Shown one piece after another: positions 10,126 through 17,136 of a stretch of DNA of 64,000 nt. The translations under genes and the position numbers were made by a program. Under the pieces are notes generated by a model, which saw nothing but the letters and a program-made list of their open reading frames with translations, was not told the DNA's origin and did not search any database. The stretch lies in the NCBI RefSeq assembly GCF_019428685.1, contig NZ_CP080095.1, positions 2,108,001 to 2,172,000 on the forward strand. Direction: 5' to 3'. Origin of the DNA: Paraburkholderia edwinii. GTDB taxonomy: Bacteria > Pseudomonadota > Gammaproteobacteria > Burkholderiales > Burkholderiaceae. The first letter of the stretch is position 1, and each line of letters starts with the position of its first letter.

Positions 10126-10160
10126 CGGCCGGTGGGGTCTACCCCGCCGGCCGCTTTTTT
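10126..10160 (+). terminator. Rho-independent terminator
   Basis: A strong GC stem (ccggccggtgggg paired with ccccgccggccg around a 4-base loop, one G-T wobble) is followed by cTTTTTTat. It lies 73 bases after the IS5-domain gene. It could also serve the convergent minus-strand DUF2147 gene, since tgtttctt follows it on that strand. Confidence 0.85.
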
Positions 10161-10190
10161 ATGCGCGACGCCATCGTACGCGTCGATCGC

Positions 10191-10676
10191 TTATTCCTCG
10201 CGAATCCACGTCTGCGACCGGCCGAGCAGCGAGATACCGATATAGCCGCGCACGACGAGCTTCTGCCCGCCGTCTTCGGTGTGCATCTTGCATCGATAGA
10301 TCTTGCCGTTATCGGGGTCGAGGATCTGACCGCCGTCCCAGCCGTCGCCGTCCTTCTTCATATCGTTGATGATCGTCATGCCGATGATCGGCTGGTCCTT
10401 GCGCGCGTCGGTGCACGCGGTGCAGCGGCGGCCGGGCGGCTCGTTCGGGTTGAGCCCCTTGATCACCTTGCCGCTTAGCGTGCCGTTCTCGTCCTGCGTG
10501 ATCTGCACGATCGCTTTGGGTTGATGCGTATGATCGTCGATCGTCTGCCACATGCCGACGGGGCTGCTGCTTTGCGCGAATGCGGCAGCGGCGCCCGCGA
10601 GCAGCGCGCCGGCCAGAGTCGCATTGCGTAGCGCACGCCGCGCGACGAAGTGTGCGCGTTCAGGAAATTGCGTCAT
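10191..10676 (-). CDS. exported DUF2147 family protein
   Basis: A 161-residue protein with an N-terminal signal peptide (hydrophobic ATLAGALLAGAAAAFA, probable cleavage after AFA near residue 34). The mature part is a DUF2147 domain: PVGMWQTIDD, then IVQITQDENGTLSGKVIKG, two cysteines in RRCTACTDARKD, GWDGGQILDPDNGKIYRCKM and a final GISLLGRSQTWIRE. The family is periplasmic and predicted to be a lipocalin-like beta barrel; its ligand is not known. The gene stands alone between a terminator and a long stretch without genes. Confidence 0.87.
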   Translation of the reverse strand: MTQFPERAHFVARRALRNATLAGALLAGAAAAFAQSSSPVGMWQTIDDHTHQPKAIVQITQDENGTLSGKVIKGLNPNEPPGRRCTACTDARKDQPIIGMTIINDMKKDGDGWDGGQILDPDNGKIYRCKMHTEDGGQKLVVRGYIGISLLGRSQTWIREE

Positions 10677-11479
10677 TGTTGTGCTCCTTGTCCGTATCGT
10701 CGCGAAGGCGAGACGTGCTCAGTCAGCGCTCAGTTGCCGCTCGGTTGCCGCTCAGTTACCGCTGGTTCAGCTTCTCTGTCATCCCGGCTGGACGCATTGT
10801 GAATCACATTCGCGGGCGGCTTCTTTCGGCCTTTCGTTTGCGCGCTTGCCGCTGCGCGTGCAGTCTGCCGTGCGAACCGGCTTCGCTGCGGGCCGGTTCG
10901 ATGGCAGTCGCAGAATACGTCACGGAACGCGCGCTGTCTGATAGGAAGTCTTCTAATCGGTGGGCTTGTCCGGCGCCGGCGTCGTCCAGTTCAACCGGTA
11001 TGAGAAGGCTGCGTTGATTCTCGGGCCGGGCGATGGACGACGTCAGATGCGTGTTTCCGAACAATGGACAATCGATCGGCGGACAATCCGCGATGACTAG
11101 TTGGATTGCCCTGGTAGTGCGAAGCATCGGCCGTCGTCGTGTTGCCGTCGCTGTCGTTCTGCACCGCGACACGTACGATCACGCAAAAATGTTGTCGCGT
11201 GTTGTCGCGCCTCATTTGCAGAGTCGATACGCTCGACTGCTCGCCGCGCGACGCCGGTCAGTTTTCCTCGACTATCTGCCGACCCTGCGTACGTGGTCAC
11301 TGAAAGCGATGCCGGTGCTGACGTCGAACGGCCTACGCTCGACACTGAGTTCGAGCGTTGTCGAGACTTCGGTGATGCGACTGTTTCCCGGTAACCTTTC
11401 AAGGCGTTCATCGCGTCGACGATCGGCCCGAGCGGCGCGTGCGACTGCGACTGCCCGACTTGCCGCACTGGCTGTGCCG
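10677..11479. other. intergenic region without a supportable gene
   Basis: About 800 bases between the DUF2147 gene and the sigma-54 activator remnant. Open frames exist on both strands, but their products are Arg/Ser/Ala-rich and match no family. It holds the 11-bp tandem repeat at 10728-10771. The right half could be the eroded central domain of the activator, but I see no motif that proves it. Confidence 0.5.
10728..10771. repeat. 11-bp tandem repeat, about four units
   Basis: Units gctcagttgcc, gctcggttgcc, gctcagttacc and a degenerate gctggttcagc lie head to tail about 50 bases upstream of the DUF2147 start. They could be slippage-prone sequence or repeated operator half-sites. Confidence 0.6.
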
Positions 11480-11833
11480 ACACGATTGCGGACACTGGGC
11501 CCCGGTAACGTCCGCGAACTTCCCAACCTGGCCGAGTGGATCGGCGTGACGAAGCGTCAGCTCTACGCCTGGGCTGCGGTGCAGCTGCAGCGTCTGCTGA
11601 TGCTTGCGCGCAACGCTCAGTAGTCGCCGGCCGAGGGTGCGGTCGAAGCCGTGATCGATCGCAGCAAGTGGGATACATGCGAGCAAACCCGCGTGCTGGC
11701 CGCGCTGAACTCGAGCGGATGGCGACGCCTGGATAGGGCCCAGTACCTCGTCATCAGCCGCAAGGTGCGATGGGAGAACATGAGGAAGTATCAAATTTTC
11801 GACGAGGAACCCGAAACGCGTGAAACTGAGTAA
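11480..11833 (+). pseudogene. remnant of a sigma-54-dependent Fis-family activator
   Basis: One frame carries the C-terminal landmarks of a sigma-54 activator. The end of the AAA+ domain appears as GPGNVRELPNLAEWIGVT. Then comes QRLLMLARNAQ, an in-frame TAG at 11621-11623, and after it a Fis-type helix-turn-helix: RVLAALNSSGWRRLDRAQYL, SRKVRWENMRKYQIF and DEEPETRE, ending in TAA at 11831. In intact relatives I expect ...GISRKVLWEKMRKYQIFDEEPE, so substitutions such as W-R-E-N and the nonsense codon mark decay. No Walker A, GAFTGA or receiver domain is found upstream. Such activators often sit directly upstream of DUF2968 genes in this family, which fits the next gene. Confidence 0.7.
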
Positions 11834-11882
11834 TAATGAGACGATTGGGTTAAAACAAAAAACTGTCTAAAGCAGGAATTAC

Positions 11883-12605
11883 ATGGACCAGAAGTCGAAA
11901 GTCCGGCAGATCGTACTGTCGGTATTGATCGCGACCGGGGGAATGCAGGCCGCCTTTGCGCAGGAAGCGGTGACCGACAGTGCCGCGAGCGGGGCGGCAG
12001 TCGAAATCACAGCGGCGGCGCAGCCGGACACGCTGGCGGCTTCGTCCGTCCCGTCCGGTCAAACGATTGCGCTCACGCCGGACGAGGCAAAGCAGTCCGC
12101 TGCAGGCAATGTGGCGGAACTGCAACAGATGATCCACGGCCCCGATCTGACTGAAATGCGCACGACGTACAACGGCAGCTACGGTGCGAGCCTGCTGTTT
12201 TACGGCAAGGAGATGACGTACTACGTCGCGCTGTTCCAGAAGAAAAACTTCTGGCGTGTGATCAAGACCAGCGACGATCAGCGTGCCGAGATGATCTACC
12301 GCGACTTCGTGCGCCAGACCGCTCAACTGTCCGACATCGAGATCCGCCGCACAAAGCTCGAAGCGCAGAAGGCGTTCACCGATCACCTGATCGAACTGTC
12401 GCAGGACCGGGCTAACCGGTTGCAGGCCGACCTGTCGATTGCGCGCCAGCAGCAGACCATCGTGAACAGCCAGCAGGCACAGAACCGCGCCGAAGCGAGC
12501 GCGCTGCAGCAGCAGAAGACGCAGGCGCAAGCCCAACTGCGCGATACGCAGCGCCAGGTGCGCGACCTGCAGCGTCAGCTGGACAGCGGTCTGCCGATTC
12601 GTTGA
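11883..12605 (+). CDS. exported DUF2968 family protein
   Basis: A 240-residue protein with a signal peptide (IVLSVLIATGGMQAAFA, cleavage near residue 26). A conserved DUF2968 region follows: VAELQQMIHGPDLTEMRTTY, SYGASLLFYGKEMTYYVALF, FWRVIKT. The C-terminal half (about 140-236) is a long Gln/Arg/Ala-rich coiled coil, for example QQQKTQAQAQLRDTQRQVRD. The family is known mainly from Burkholderia-type genomes and has no assigned function. The ATG follows AAAGCAGGAATTAC. Its probable upstream regulator is now a pseudogene, so its expression may have changed. Confidence 0.85.
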   Translation: MDQKSKVRQIVLSVLIATGGMQAAFAQEAVTDSAASGAAVEITAAAQPDTLAASSVPSGQTIALTPDEAKQSAAGNVAELQQMIHGPDLTEMRTTYNGSYGASLLFYGKEMTYYVALFQKKNFWRVIKTSDDQRAEMIYRDFVRQTAQLSDIEIRRTKLEAQKAFTDHLIELSQDRANRLQADLSIARQQQTIVNSQQAQNRAEASALQQQKTQAQAQLRDTQRQVRDLQRQLDSGLPIR

Positions 12606-12756
12606 AGTCGCGCGCCTGAGCGCGCGTGAAGTGCGCCGCGCTACGGCGCGTTGCACAGATGTGCCCGGCCGTCGTGCCGGGCTCGACCTGTCACGGACGG
12701 CGGATAGCCTTTGGCGGAGTACACCGCTTCAGGCGCACGCCGCTTCCAATTTCGGT

Positions 12757-12954
12757 TCAGTGGTGCTTCGGCCGCGTGTTCTGATGCGCCGACTGCTTTG
12801 ACGCTCCCGCCTTCTGCTTTGCCGGCGTACGCTTCGGTTCGTCGGGATCGACTGCGATTGGATCGCTGGCCGGAAAGGTTTCCGCGAGCGCCTCGTCGAG
12901 GCGTTGCTCGACGCTGAGCTCGGCCGGTTGTGATTTGGACTTCGACGTAGACAT
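12757..12954 (-). CDS. small hypothetical protein with ETFPASDP motif
   Basis: A 65-residue protein whose centre reads RLDEALAETFPASDPIAVDP, a motif seen in many small proteobacterial proteins of unknown role. The remainder is polar and basic, rich in Lys, Gln and Pro, with no signal or membrane segment. The ATG at 12954 follows GGAGAGCGAT. An upstream in-frame ATG at 12984 has no good ribosome-binding site. It stands alone and faces the next gene divergently. Confidence 0.7.
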   Translation of the reverse strand: MSTSKSKSQPAELSVEQRLDEALAETFPASDPIAVDPDEPKRTPAKQKAGASKQSAHQNTRPKHH

Positions 12955-13218
12955 ATCGCTCTCCGCTCGGACGTTGTCGAACAACCAGAATAGCGCAAAG
13001 CCACTTTCGACAACACTCGACCGATCGGCATAGGTCCAAACTTAATCTTGCTCGGTCGCGGTGCCTATCGGCGTTCCAATTACCGTCCCTGTCGGCAGCC
13101 CCATCGCAGCCCAGTTACAGTCCCAATCCCAGTCGCGATTCAGCTACCGCCACATTTCACTAAGCGTCGCATGAACATCAATTCGAACGCGCGCCACGCG
13201 GCCCGCGCGGCGGTCGAT

Positions 13219-13244
13219 GGAATTTTTTTCACGCAGATTTCGTT
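13219..13244 (+). promoter_or_regulatory. candidate ECF promoter GGAAT-N17-CGTT (copy 1)
   Basis: GGAAT at 13219-13223 and CGTT at 13241-13244 are 17 bases apart, about 97 bases before the start at 13341. The same spacing and elements recur at 14349 and 16139, around the ECF sigma gene. Confidence 0.45.
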
Positions 13245-13340
13245 CTACTTCCACCGCGCGACAACGGCCGCGTTTTGCGAGCCGTCTGGCCAGAGACGTA
13301 TCGAGCCGTCCGCCGGCACAACGACGAGGTGGGGGTCATC

Positions 13341-13568
13341 ATGGAGACGGACGGGTTCGATCGAACGCCGCGCTGGAATGCGTCGCATGTGGTGGACGCT
13401 GAACTCGAGCATCTGGAGTGGGCGACGCGGCAGCCGATGCTCGACATATTCGACGCCGAGTACTGGCGCCGCCGCGTATTGGCCGTGCAGGGAAGTTATC
13501 AGCTCACGCACCAGCAGGGCATGAGGATCGAGCGGATGCTCAAGCGCCTCGCCGGACCGATCGGCTAG
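13341..13568 (+). CDS. small hypothetical protein, possible ECF regulon member
   Basis: A 75-residue acidic protein beginning METDGFDRTPRWNASHV, with a helical middle (EYWRRRVLAVQGSYQLTHQQ) and a basic end (GMRIERMLKRLAGPIG). No family is recognised; no signal or membrane segment. ATG at 13341 follows gaggtggggg. Translation could also start at 13275, giving 97 residues. It ends 14 bases before the convergent hfq2 stop. The ECF-like element upstream is the only hint of regulation. Confidence 0.55.
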   Translation: METDGFDRTPRWNASHVVDAELEHLEWATRQPMLDIFDAEYWRRRVLAVQGSYQLTHQQGMRIERMLKRLAGPIG

Positions 13569-13582
13569 GCGCGTTTCGGCGG

Positions 13583-14095
13583 CTACTCGTTGTTGTTGCC
13601 CGAGCCGCCGTGATTGTTGTTGCCGTTGTGGTTGCCGTTGTGATTGCCGTGCCCGTGGTTATCGCCGGAGCCGGCGCCGAACAGACGCCGCCGGCGCGTG
13701 ACGACGACCGGTGCGTCGGACCCCGAGCGCTCGGGCGACGACGGTGCGCCGCCGCCGTACGAATCGCGCGGCTCACGCGGTTCGCGCGATTCACGCGGCG
13801 AGTCGCGATGCGATCCGTGCGAACCATGCGGTCCGCGCGACGAATGCTCGCCATGCGACGGGCGTCCGGTGCGAGGCCCCGGGCGCGTGCCGGTGTCGAG
13901 CTGGATGGTCGAGATGGCACGCTTGTAGATGCCCTGCAGCCCGACAGGCGTGCGCAGCATCACGAGGTACTGATCGAACGACTCGATGCATCCCGTCAGA
14001 CGGATACCGTTGACGAGATAAATTTCGACGCGCTTTCTTTCTTTGCGCGCGGCGTTCATGAAGTCGTTTTGCGGGTGCGATTCTGCGGAAGGCAT
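13583..14095 (-). CDS. hfq2: Hfq-like RNA chaperone with long C-terminal tail (Hfq2)
   Basis: A 170-residue Sm-like protein. Residues 8-66 align with Hfq: [19 protein letters not shown], an Sm1 region ending [11 protein letters not shown], and an Sm2 motif YKRAIST at 57-63. Canonical Hfq has YKHAIST, so the conserved His is Arg here. The tail (about 70-170) is disordered: Arg/Ser/Pro/His-rich, then a Gly/Asn/His run ([15 protein letters not shown]) encoded by short DNA repeats. Burkholderia species carry such a second, extended Hfq beside the usual 79-residue one; this is that type. It should bind small RNAs and mRNAs in the cytoplasm. Confidence 0.87.
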   Translation of the reverse strand: MPSAESHPQNDFMNAARKERKRVEIYLVNGIRLTGCIESFDQYLVMLRTPVGLQGIYKRAISTIQLDTGTRPGPRTGRPSHGEHSSRGPHGSHGSHRDSPRESREPREPRDSYGGGAPSSPERSGSDAPVVVTRRRRLFGAGSGDNHGHGNHNGNHNGNNNHGGSGNNNE

Positions 14096-14465
14096 GGACG
14101 ATTATGTGTGGAAGTGCGGTTGTTCGCCGGGATTCTACATGGGTCGGCGCATACGCGTGGTAATCGACGAACTTGTCGCCCACTATAACGGCTTGCGCGC
14201 GCATAAGCATCCGTTAAATACGATGTGTAACGTTGCGTTACGAATCTTTGCATTCGGTGTTGTGGAGCGCCGATCGGCTGGCGCGCGACGCGAAAAAAGC
14301 CTCGCCGGAACCCGATTTGGCATAAGTTTAAAAAACCGTGGGTGGGGACGGAATAAATCGCGCGCGGATCTCGTTTTGTTCACGTGTAGTCCAGGTCACG
14401 TTCGACGAAGTATCCGATTACCCGTTCAGGAGCCTGCAAGGCTCGTACCCAAAGGAGAGACGCAT
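14096..14465. other. intergenic region between hfq2 and the ECF operon
   Basis: About 370 bases with no gene. It must hold the divergent promoters of hfq2 and of the lipoprotein/ECF operon. The plus-strand candidate is the GGAAT-N17-CGTT element at 14349. Open frames crossing it show no family similarity. Confidence 0.5.
14349..14374 (+). promoter_or_regulatory. candidate ECF promoter GGAAT-N17-CGTT (copy 2)
   Basis: GGAAT at 14349-14353 and CGTT at 14371-14374, about 92 bases before the micro-lipoprotein start. It suggests that the ECF sigma factor encoded just downstream drives its own operon. Confidence 0.5.
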
Positions 14466-14606
14466 ATGAAGTTGACCCGATTCGTCAGTACCTTCTGCAT
14501 GCTTGTCGCGCTCGGCGCGGCGGCGCTTGTGACAACCGGCTGCAGCGATATGGGCAGCGGCGGCGCGAGCGGCAGCGGTAGTTCGAGCTCTTCCGGCGGA
14601 TATTGA
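14466..14606 (+). CDS. micro-lipoprotein leading the ECF operon
   Basis: A 46-residue protein: a lipoprotein signal peptide (FCMLVALGAAALVTTGC, lipobox TTGC at residues 23-26) and a mature part of about 20 residues, almost only Gly and Ser (GSGGASGSGSSSSSGGY). The ATG at 14466 has a strong AAAGGAGAG upstream. It ends 30 bases before the sigma-factor start, so it is likely co-transcribed. No function is known. It could be an envelope reporter for the anti-sigma factor or a small structural lipoprotein. Confidence 0.75.
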   Translation: MKLTRFVSTFCMLVALGAAALVTTGCSDMGSGGASGSGSSSSSGGY

Positions 14607-14636
14607 TCCGCACATGACGCGCGTTTTGCCAGCCGG

Positions 14637-15182
14637 GTGAGTTTCGAAGCGGAGGTCGTATCCTGGCTCCCGCAGCTACGTCGATATGCGCGCGCGCTGA
14701 CGGGAGATCATGCTTGGGCGGACGATCTGGTTCAGGATACGGCCGAGCGCGCGCTCGCCCGCTGGAAAGCGTTCAGGCCGAACAGCAACCTGCGCGCGTG
14801 GCTGCTCACGATTCTCCGGCATCTCTATATTGACCAGCTACGCGTGCGGCGCGAGGTCGCCGTCGACGAGGAAAGCGCGCCATGGCGCAACCTCGAGGCG
14901 CCGCGCGGCGAAGTCGATGGACTGATGCTGCGCGATGTGCAGCGCGCGCTCTACAGTCTTTCGGTCGAGCAGCGTGAAGTGGTGCTGCTTGTCTGCGTCG
15001 AGGAGTTCAGCTATCAGGAGGCGTCGATTGCGCTCGGTGTGCCGGTCGGAACGGTCATGTCGCGACTGTCGCGTGCGCGCGAGCAGATGAGACTGATGCT
15101 GACCGAAGGTCCTGATCGACAAAACCCGCAGGAAAATTCGCATAAGTCTCCGTCGCTGAAAGTGGTGAGAAATTCTTCATGA
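14637..15182 (+). CDS. ECF-type RNA polymerase sigma factor
   Basis: A 181-residue extracytoplasmic-function sigma factor. Region 2 (about 8-75) contains LPQLRRYARALTGD, DDLVQDTAERALARWKAF and LRAWLLTILRHLYIDQLR. Region 4 (about 105-160) contains LSVEQREVVLLVCVEEFSYQ, then EASIALGVPVGTVMSRLSRA. A basic tail of about 20 residues follows. The GTG start overlaps the end of a nine-codon frame (ATG at 14614, TGA at 14638-14640). Its stop overlaps the anti-sigma start (ATGA), so the two are translationally coupled. Candidate targets are the three GGAAT-N17-CGTT elements nearby. Confidence 0.92.
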   Translation: MSFEAEVVSWLPQLRRYARALTGDHAWADDLVQDTAERALARWKAFRPNSNLRAWLLTILRHLYIDQLRVRREVAVDEESAPWRNLEAPRGEVDGLMLRDVQRALYSLSVEQREVVLLVCVEEFSYQEASIALGVPVGTVMSRLSRAREQMRLMLTEGPDRQNPQENSHKSPSLKVVRNSS

Positions 15183-15958
15183 ACAACGACGCCCACCATC
15201 CCGAATCCGCGCCCGACCTGCGCATGCTGTCGGCGTTCGTCGACAACGAGCTCAGCGAGAACGAAACGGCCGCGGTGAAAGAGCATCTCGAGCGCGACGA
15301 GCAGGCGGCAGCGCAGGTTGCCGCATGGCGCGCGCAGAAGGCGGCGTTGCGTGCGCTGTGCGGTGCGACCACGCGCGACGACACGCAATTCGTCGTCCTG
15401 CGTTCGCGTTCGTCGTGGTGGCAGCGCACGGCGATCGCCGCGTGCTGGCTCGTCGCCGGCGCGGGACTCGCGCTGGCGCTGGGGCCGCTCGTGCCGCGCC
15501 TCGTAGGCGGCGACACGATGTCGTTTGCGCGGCGCGCCGACATCGCGTATGCGGTCTACACGCCGGAGCGGCGCCATCCGGTCGAAGTCGCGGCAGCCGA
15601 GGAAGAGCACCTGATCGCGTGGCTATCGAAGCGGCTCAACCGGCAGCTCTCGGTGCCGTCGCTGCAGGAATATGGTTATTCGCTGGTCGGCGGGCGTCTC
15701 CTGCCCGGTGAAGCGGGGCCGGCCGCGCAATTCATGTACGAGAACCAGACCGGCGCGCGTCTCACGCTTTATGTGACCGGCGTGCCGAAAGACGAAACCG
15801 CATTTCGTCTGTTCCGCGACGGCAATCGCCGCACGTTCTATTGGGTCAACGATGGAATGGGCTATGCGCTGTCCGGTCCGATCGCCGAGGGCAAACTGCG
15901 CTCGATCGCGATCGACGTCTGCAGCGCGCTCGGCGGCCGGCCGGAAGCGTGGCAATAG
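15179..15958 (+). CDS. membrane anti-sigma factor
   Basis: A 259-residue protein overlapping the sigma gene by 4 bases, the usual arrangement for a cognate anti-sigma factor. Residues 14-60 (MLSAFVDNELSENETAAVKE) resemble the cytoplasmic sigma-binding domain of zf-HC2-type anti-sigma factors, but the zinc-binding HxxxCxxC is missing. One membrane helix lies near 82-106 (TAIAACWLVAGAGLALALG). The periplasmic part (about 107-259) contains LPGEAGPAAQFMYENQTGAR and FYWVNDGMGYALSG, typical of the family. It should hold the sigma factor inactive at the inner membrane until an envelope signal arrives. Confidence 0.88.
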   Translation: MNNDAHHPESAPDLRMLSAFVDNELSENETAAVKEHLERDEQAAAQVAAWRAQKAALRALCGATTRDDTQFVVLRSRSSWWQRTAIAACWLVAGAGLALALGPLVPRLVGGDTMSFARRADIAYAVYTPERRHPVEVAAAEEEHLIAWLSKRLNRQLSVPSLQEYGYSLVGGRLLPGEAGPAAQFMYENQTGARLTLYVTGVPKDETAFRLFRDGNRRTFYWVNDGMGYALSGPIAEGKLRSIAIDVCSALGGRPEAWQ

Positions 15959-16299
15959 CCCGCGCAGCACGCGCGTTTGCATGCCTCGTGCGTCGATATC
16001 CGGATGACCGAGGGGCGTTCGCCATGTTCGCGTCGTTCGCAAGGCCCGCTTTCACCCCTGCGCTTTAGCGAACCCGCGCAACCGAAGCGCTCCGAAATAC
16101 CGGGTAACGAACCGAGTTCAACGCGTCCCGAATGCGCGGGAATAGCTTTACGCATCGTGTCGTTTATAGAAGTGCAGGCTCGCTTGTTCCCGCGCATCGA
16201 TGCGCCGGCGACACGGGCCACGCAGGCGAATCGACAGGGCCTACACGGCAGTGGCGCGCATTTGTGCCACGGCGCCGCACTGTCGAGACGGGATAAACG
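15959..16299. other. intergenic region with a third ECF-like element
   Basis: About 340 bases without a gene, between the anti-sigma gene and the His/Gly-rich protein. The only notable content is the GGAAT-N17-CGTT element at 16139-16164. Short open frames here lack ribosome-binding sites. Confidence 0.5.
16139..16164 (+). promoter_or_regulatory. candidate ECF promoter GGAAT-N17-CGTT (copy 3)
   Basis: GGAAT at 16139-16143 and CGTT at 16161-16164, 136 bases before the start at 16300. It shares GGAATA and CGTTT with the copy at 14349. Confidence 0.5.
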
Positions 16300-17100
16300 A
16301 TGCGCAATATTTTTGGACTCGCAGCAGGTGTTGTGGTTTGTGCAGGTTGGGCAGTGAGCGGGCCGGCGGTGATGGCTCAGGAACCCGAGCCGCCGATGTT
16401 CGGCGCGTCCGCGGGTGCGCAGTTCAACGCACCACCCGATGCTTCACAAAGAGAAGACGATCAGCAGGCGGGCAGCAGTGGGCAAAGCGATGGCGCTTCG
16501 CAAAACCCGCAGAACCCGCAAGACCTGCGGGACCCACAGCAGTACGCTCAGGAATTCGCTCAACCCGCGCAGCAGGCGGAACAGGGCGAACAGGCGCAGG
16601 CGAGGCAGGAGTGCCGCGACGTCAGCGGCAATGCGGAGATCGACGGCAAGCAGCAGCAGTTCAACGGACTTGCGTGCCGGCAGCCGGACGGCACATGGCG
16701 CATTCAGGAATCGGATGACGAGCCCGACAGTGGCGGCGATAACGCTGGCGCGGCCTATCCCGCGCCCGACGGAGCACCTTATGCGGCGGGGCCAGACGGG
16801 GCGCCCTACGATCCGTACTATGGATATGGCTATCCGTATCCGTACGCCTATCCGTATGATCCGTTCTGGGGGCCGCCGTTCCTGTTCGGCTTCGGTGCGT
16901 CGTTCGTGTTCGTCGACCGCTTTCATCACTTCCATCACATCGATCATGTTCACTTCGGACATCCGGGTTTCGCGCATGGCGGGTTTCACCACGGATTTCA
17001 TGGCGGCTTCCATGGCGGGTTTCATGGCGGCTTCCACGGAGGCGGGTTTCACGGAGGAGGCGGAGGATTTCACGGCGGCGGAGGCGGCCACGGCCGCTAG
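16300..17100 (+). CDS. exported His/Gly-rich repeat protein
   Basis: A 266-residue protein with a signal peptide (residues 1-27, cleavage near VMAQ). Sections: a Gln/Pro/Ala-rich stretch (about 30-105); a short folded-looking segment with two cysteines (QECRDVSGNAEIDGK...LACRQPDGTWRI, about 105-135) resembling surface-antigen-type domains; an Asp/Ala/Pro linker; a Tyr/Pro stretch (YYGYGYPYPYAYPYDP); a hydrophobic patch (FLFGFGASFVFVDRF); and a tail of about 60 residues made of HHFHH and repeated HGGF units. The histidine density suggests metal binding at the cell surface, an inference only. A candidate ECF promoter lies upstream. Confidence 0.8.
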   Translation: MRNIFGLAAGVVVCAGWAVSGPAVMAQEPEPPMFGASAGAQFNAPPDASQREDDQQAGSSGQSDGASQNPQNPQDLRDPQQYAQEFAQPAQQAEQGEQAQARQECRDVSGNAEIDGKQQQFNGLACRQPDGTWRIQESDDEPDSGGDNAGAAYPAPDGAPYAAGPDGAPYDPYYGYGYPYPYAYPYDPFWGPPFLFGFGASFVFVDRFHHFHHIDHVHFGHPGFAHGGFHHGFHGGFHGGFHGGFHGGGFHGGGGGFHGGGGGHGR

Positions 17101-17136
17101 CATGGCCGTGGCGTGCGGAGCGCCGGGAGCACGCGC

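Noticed and set aside
11033..11623. A 196-codon frame as an intact gene
   Set aside because: Only its last 45 codons resemble anything (a sigma-54 activator), and homology continues past its stop codon. It is better described as part of a pseudogene.
12606..12756. GC hairpins after the DUF2968 gene as a terminator
   Set aside because: Stems such as gcccggc/gccgggc near 12664-12683 are present but short and without a T-run, so a terminator cannot be claimed.
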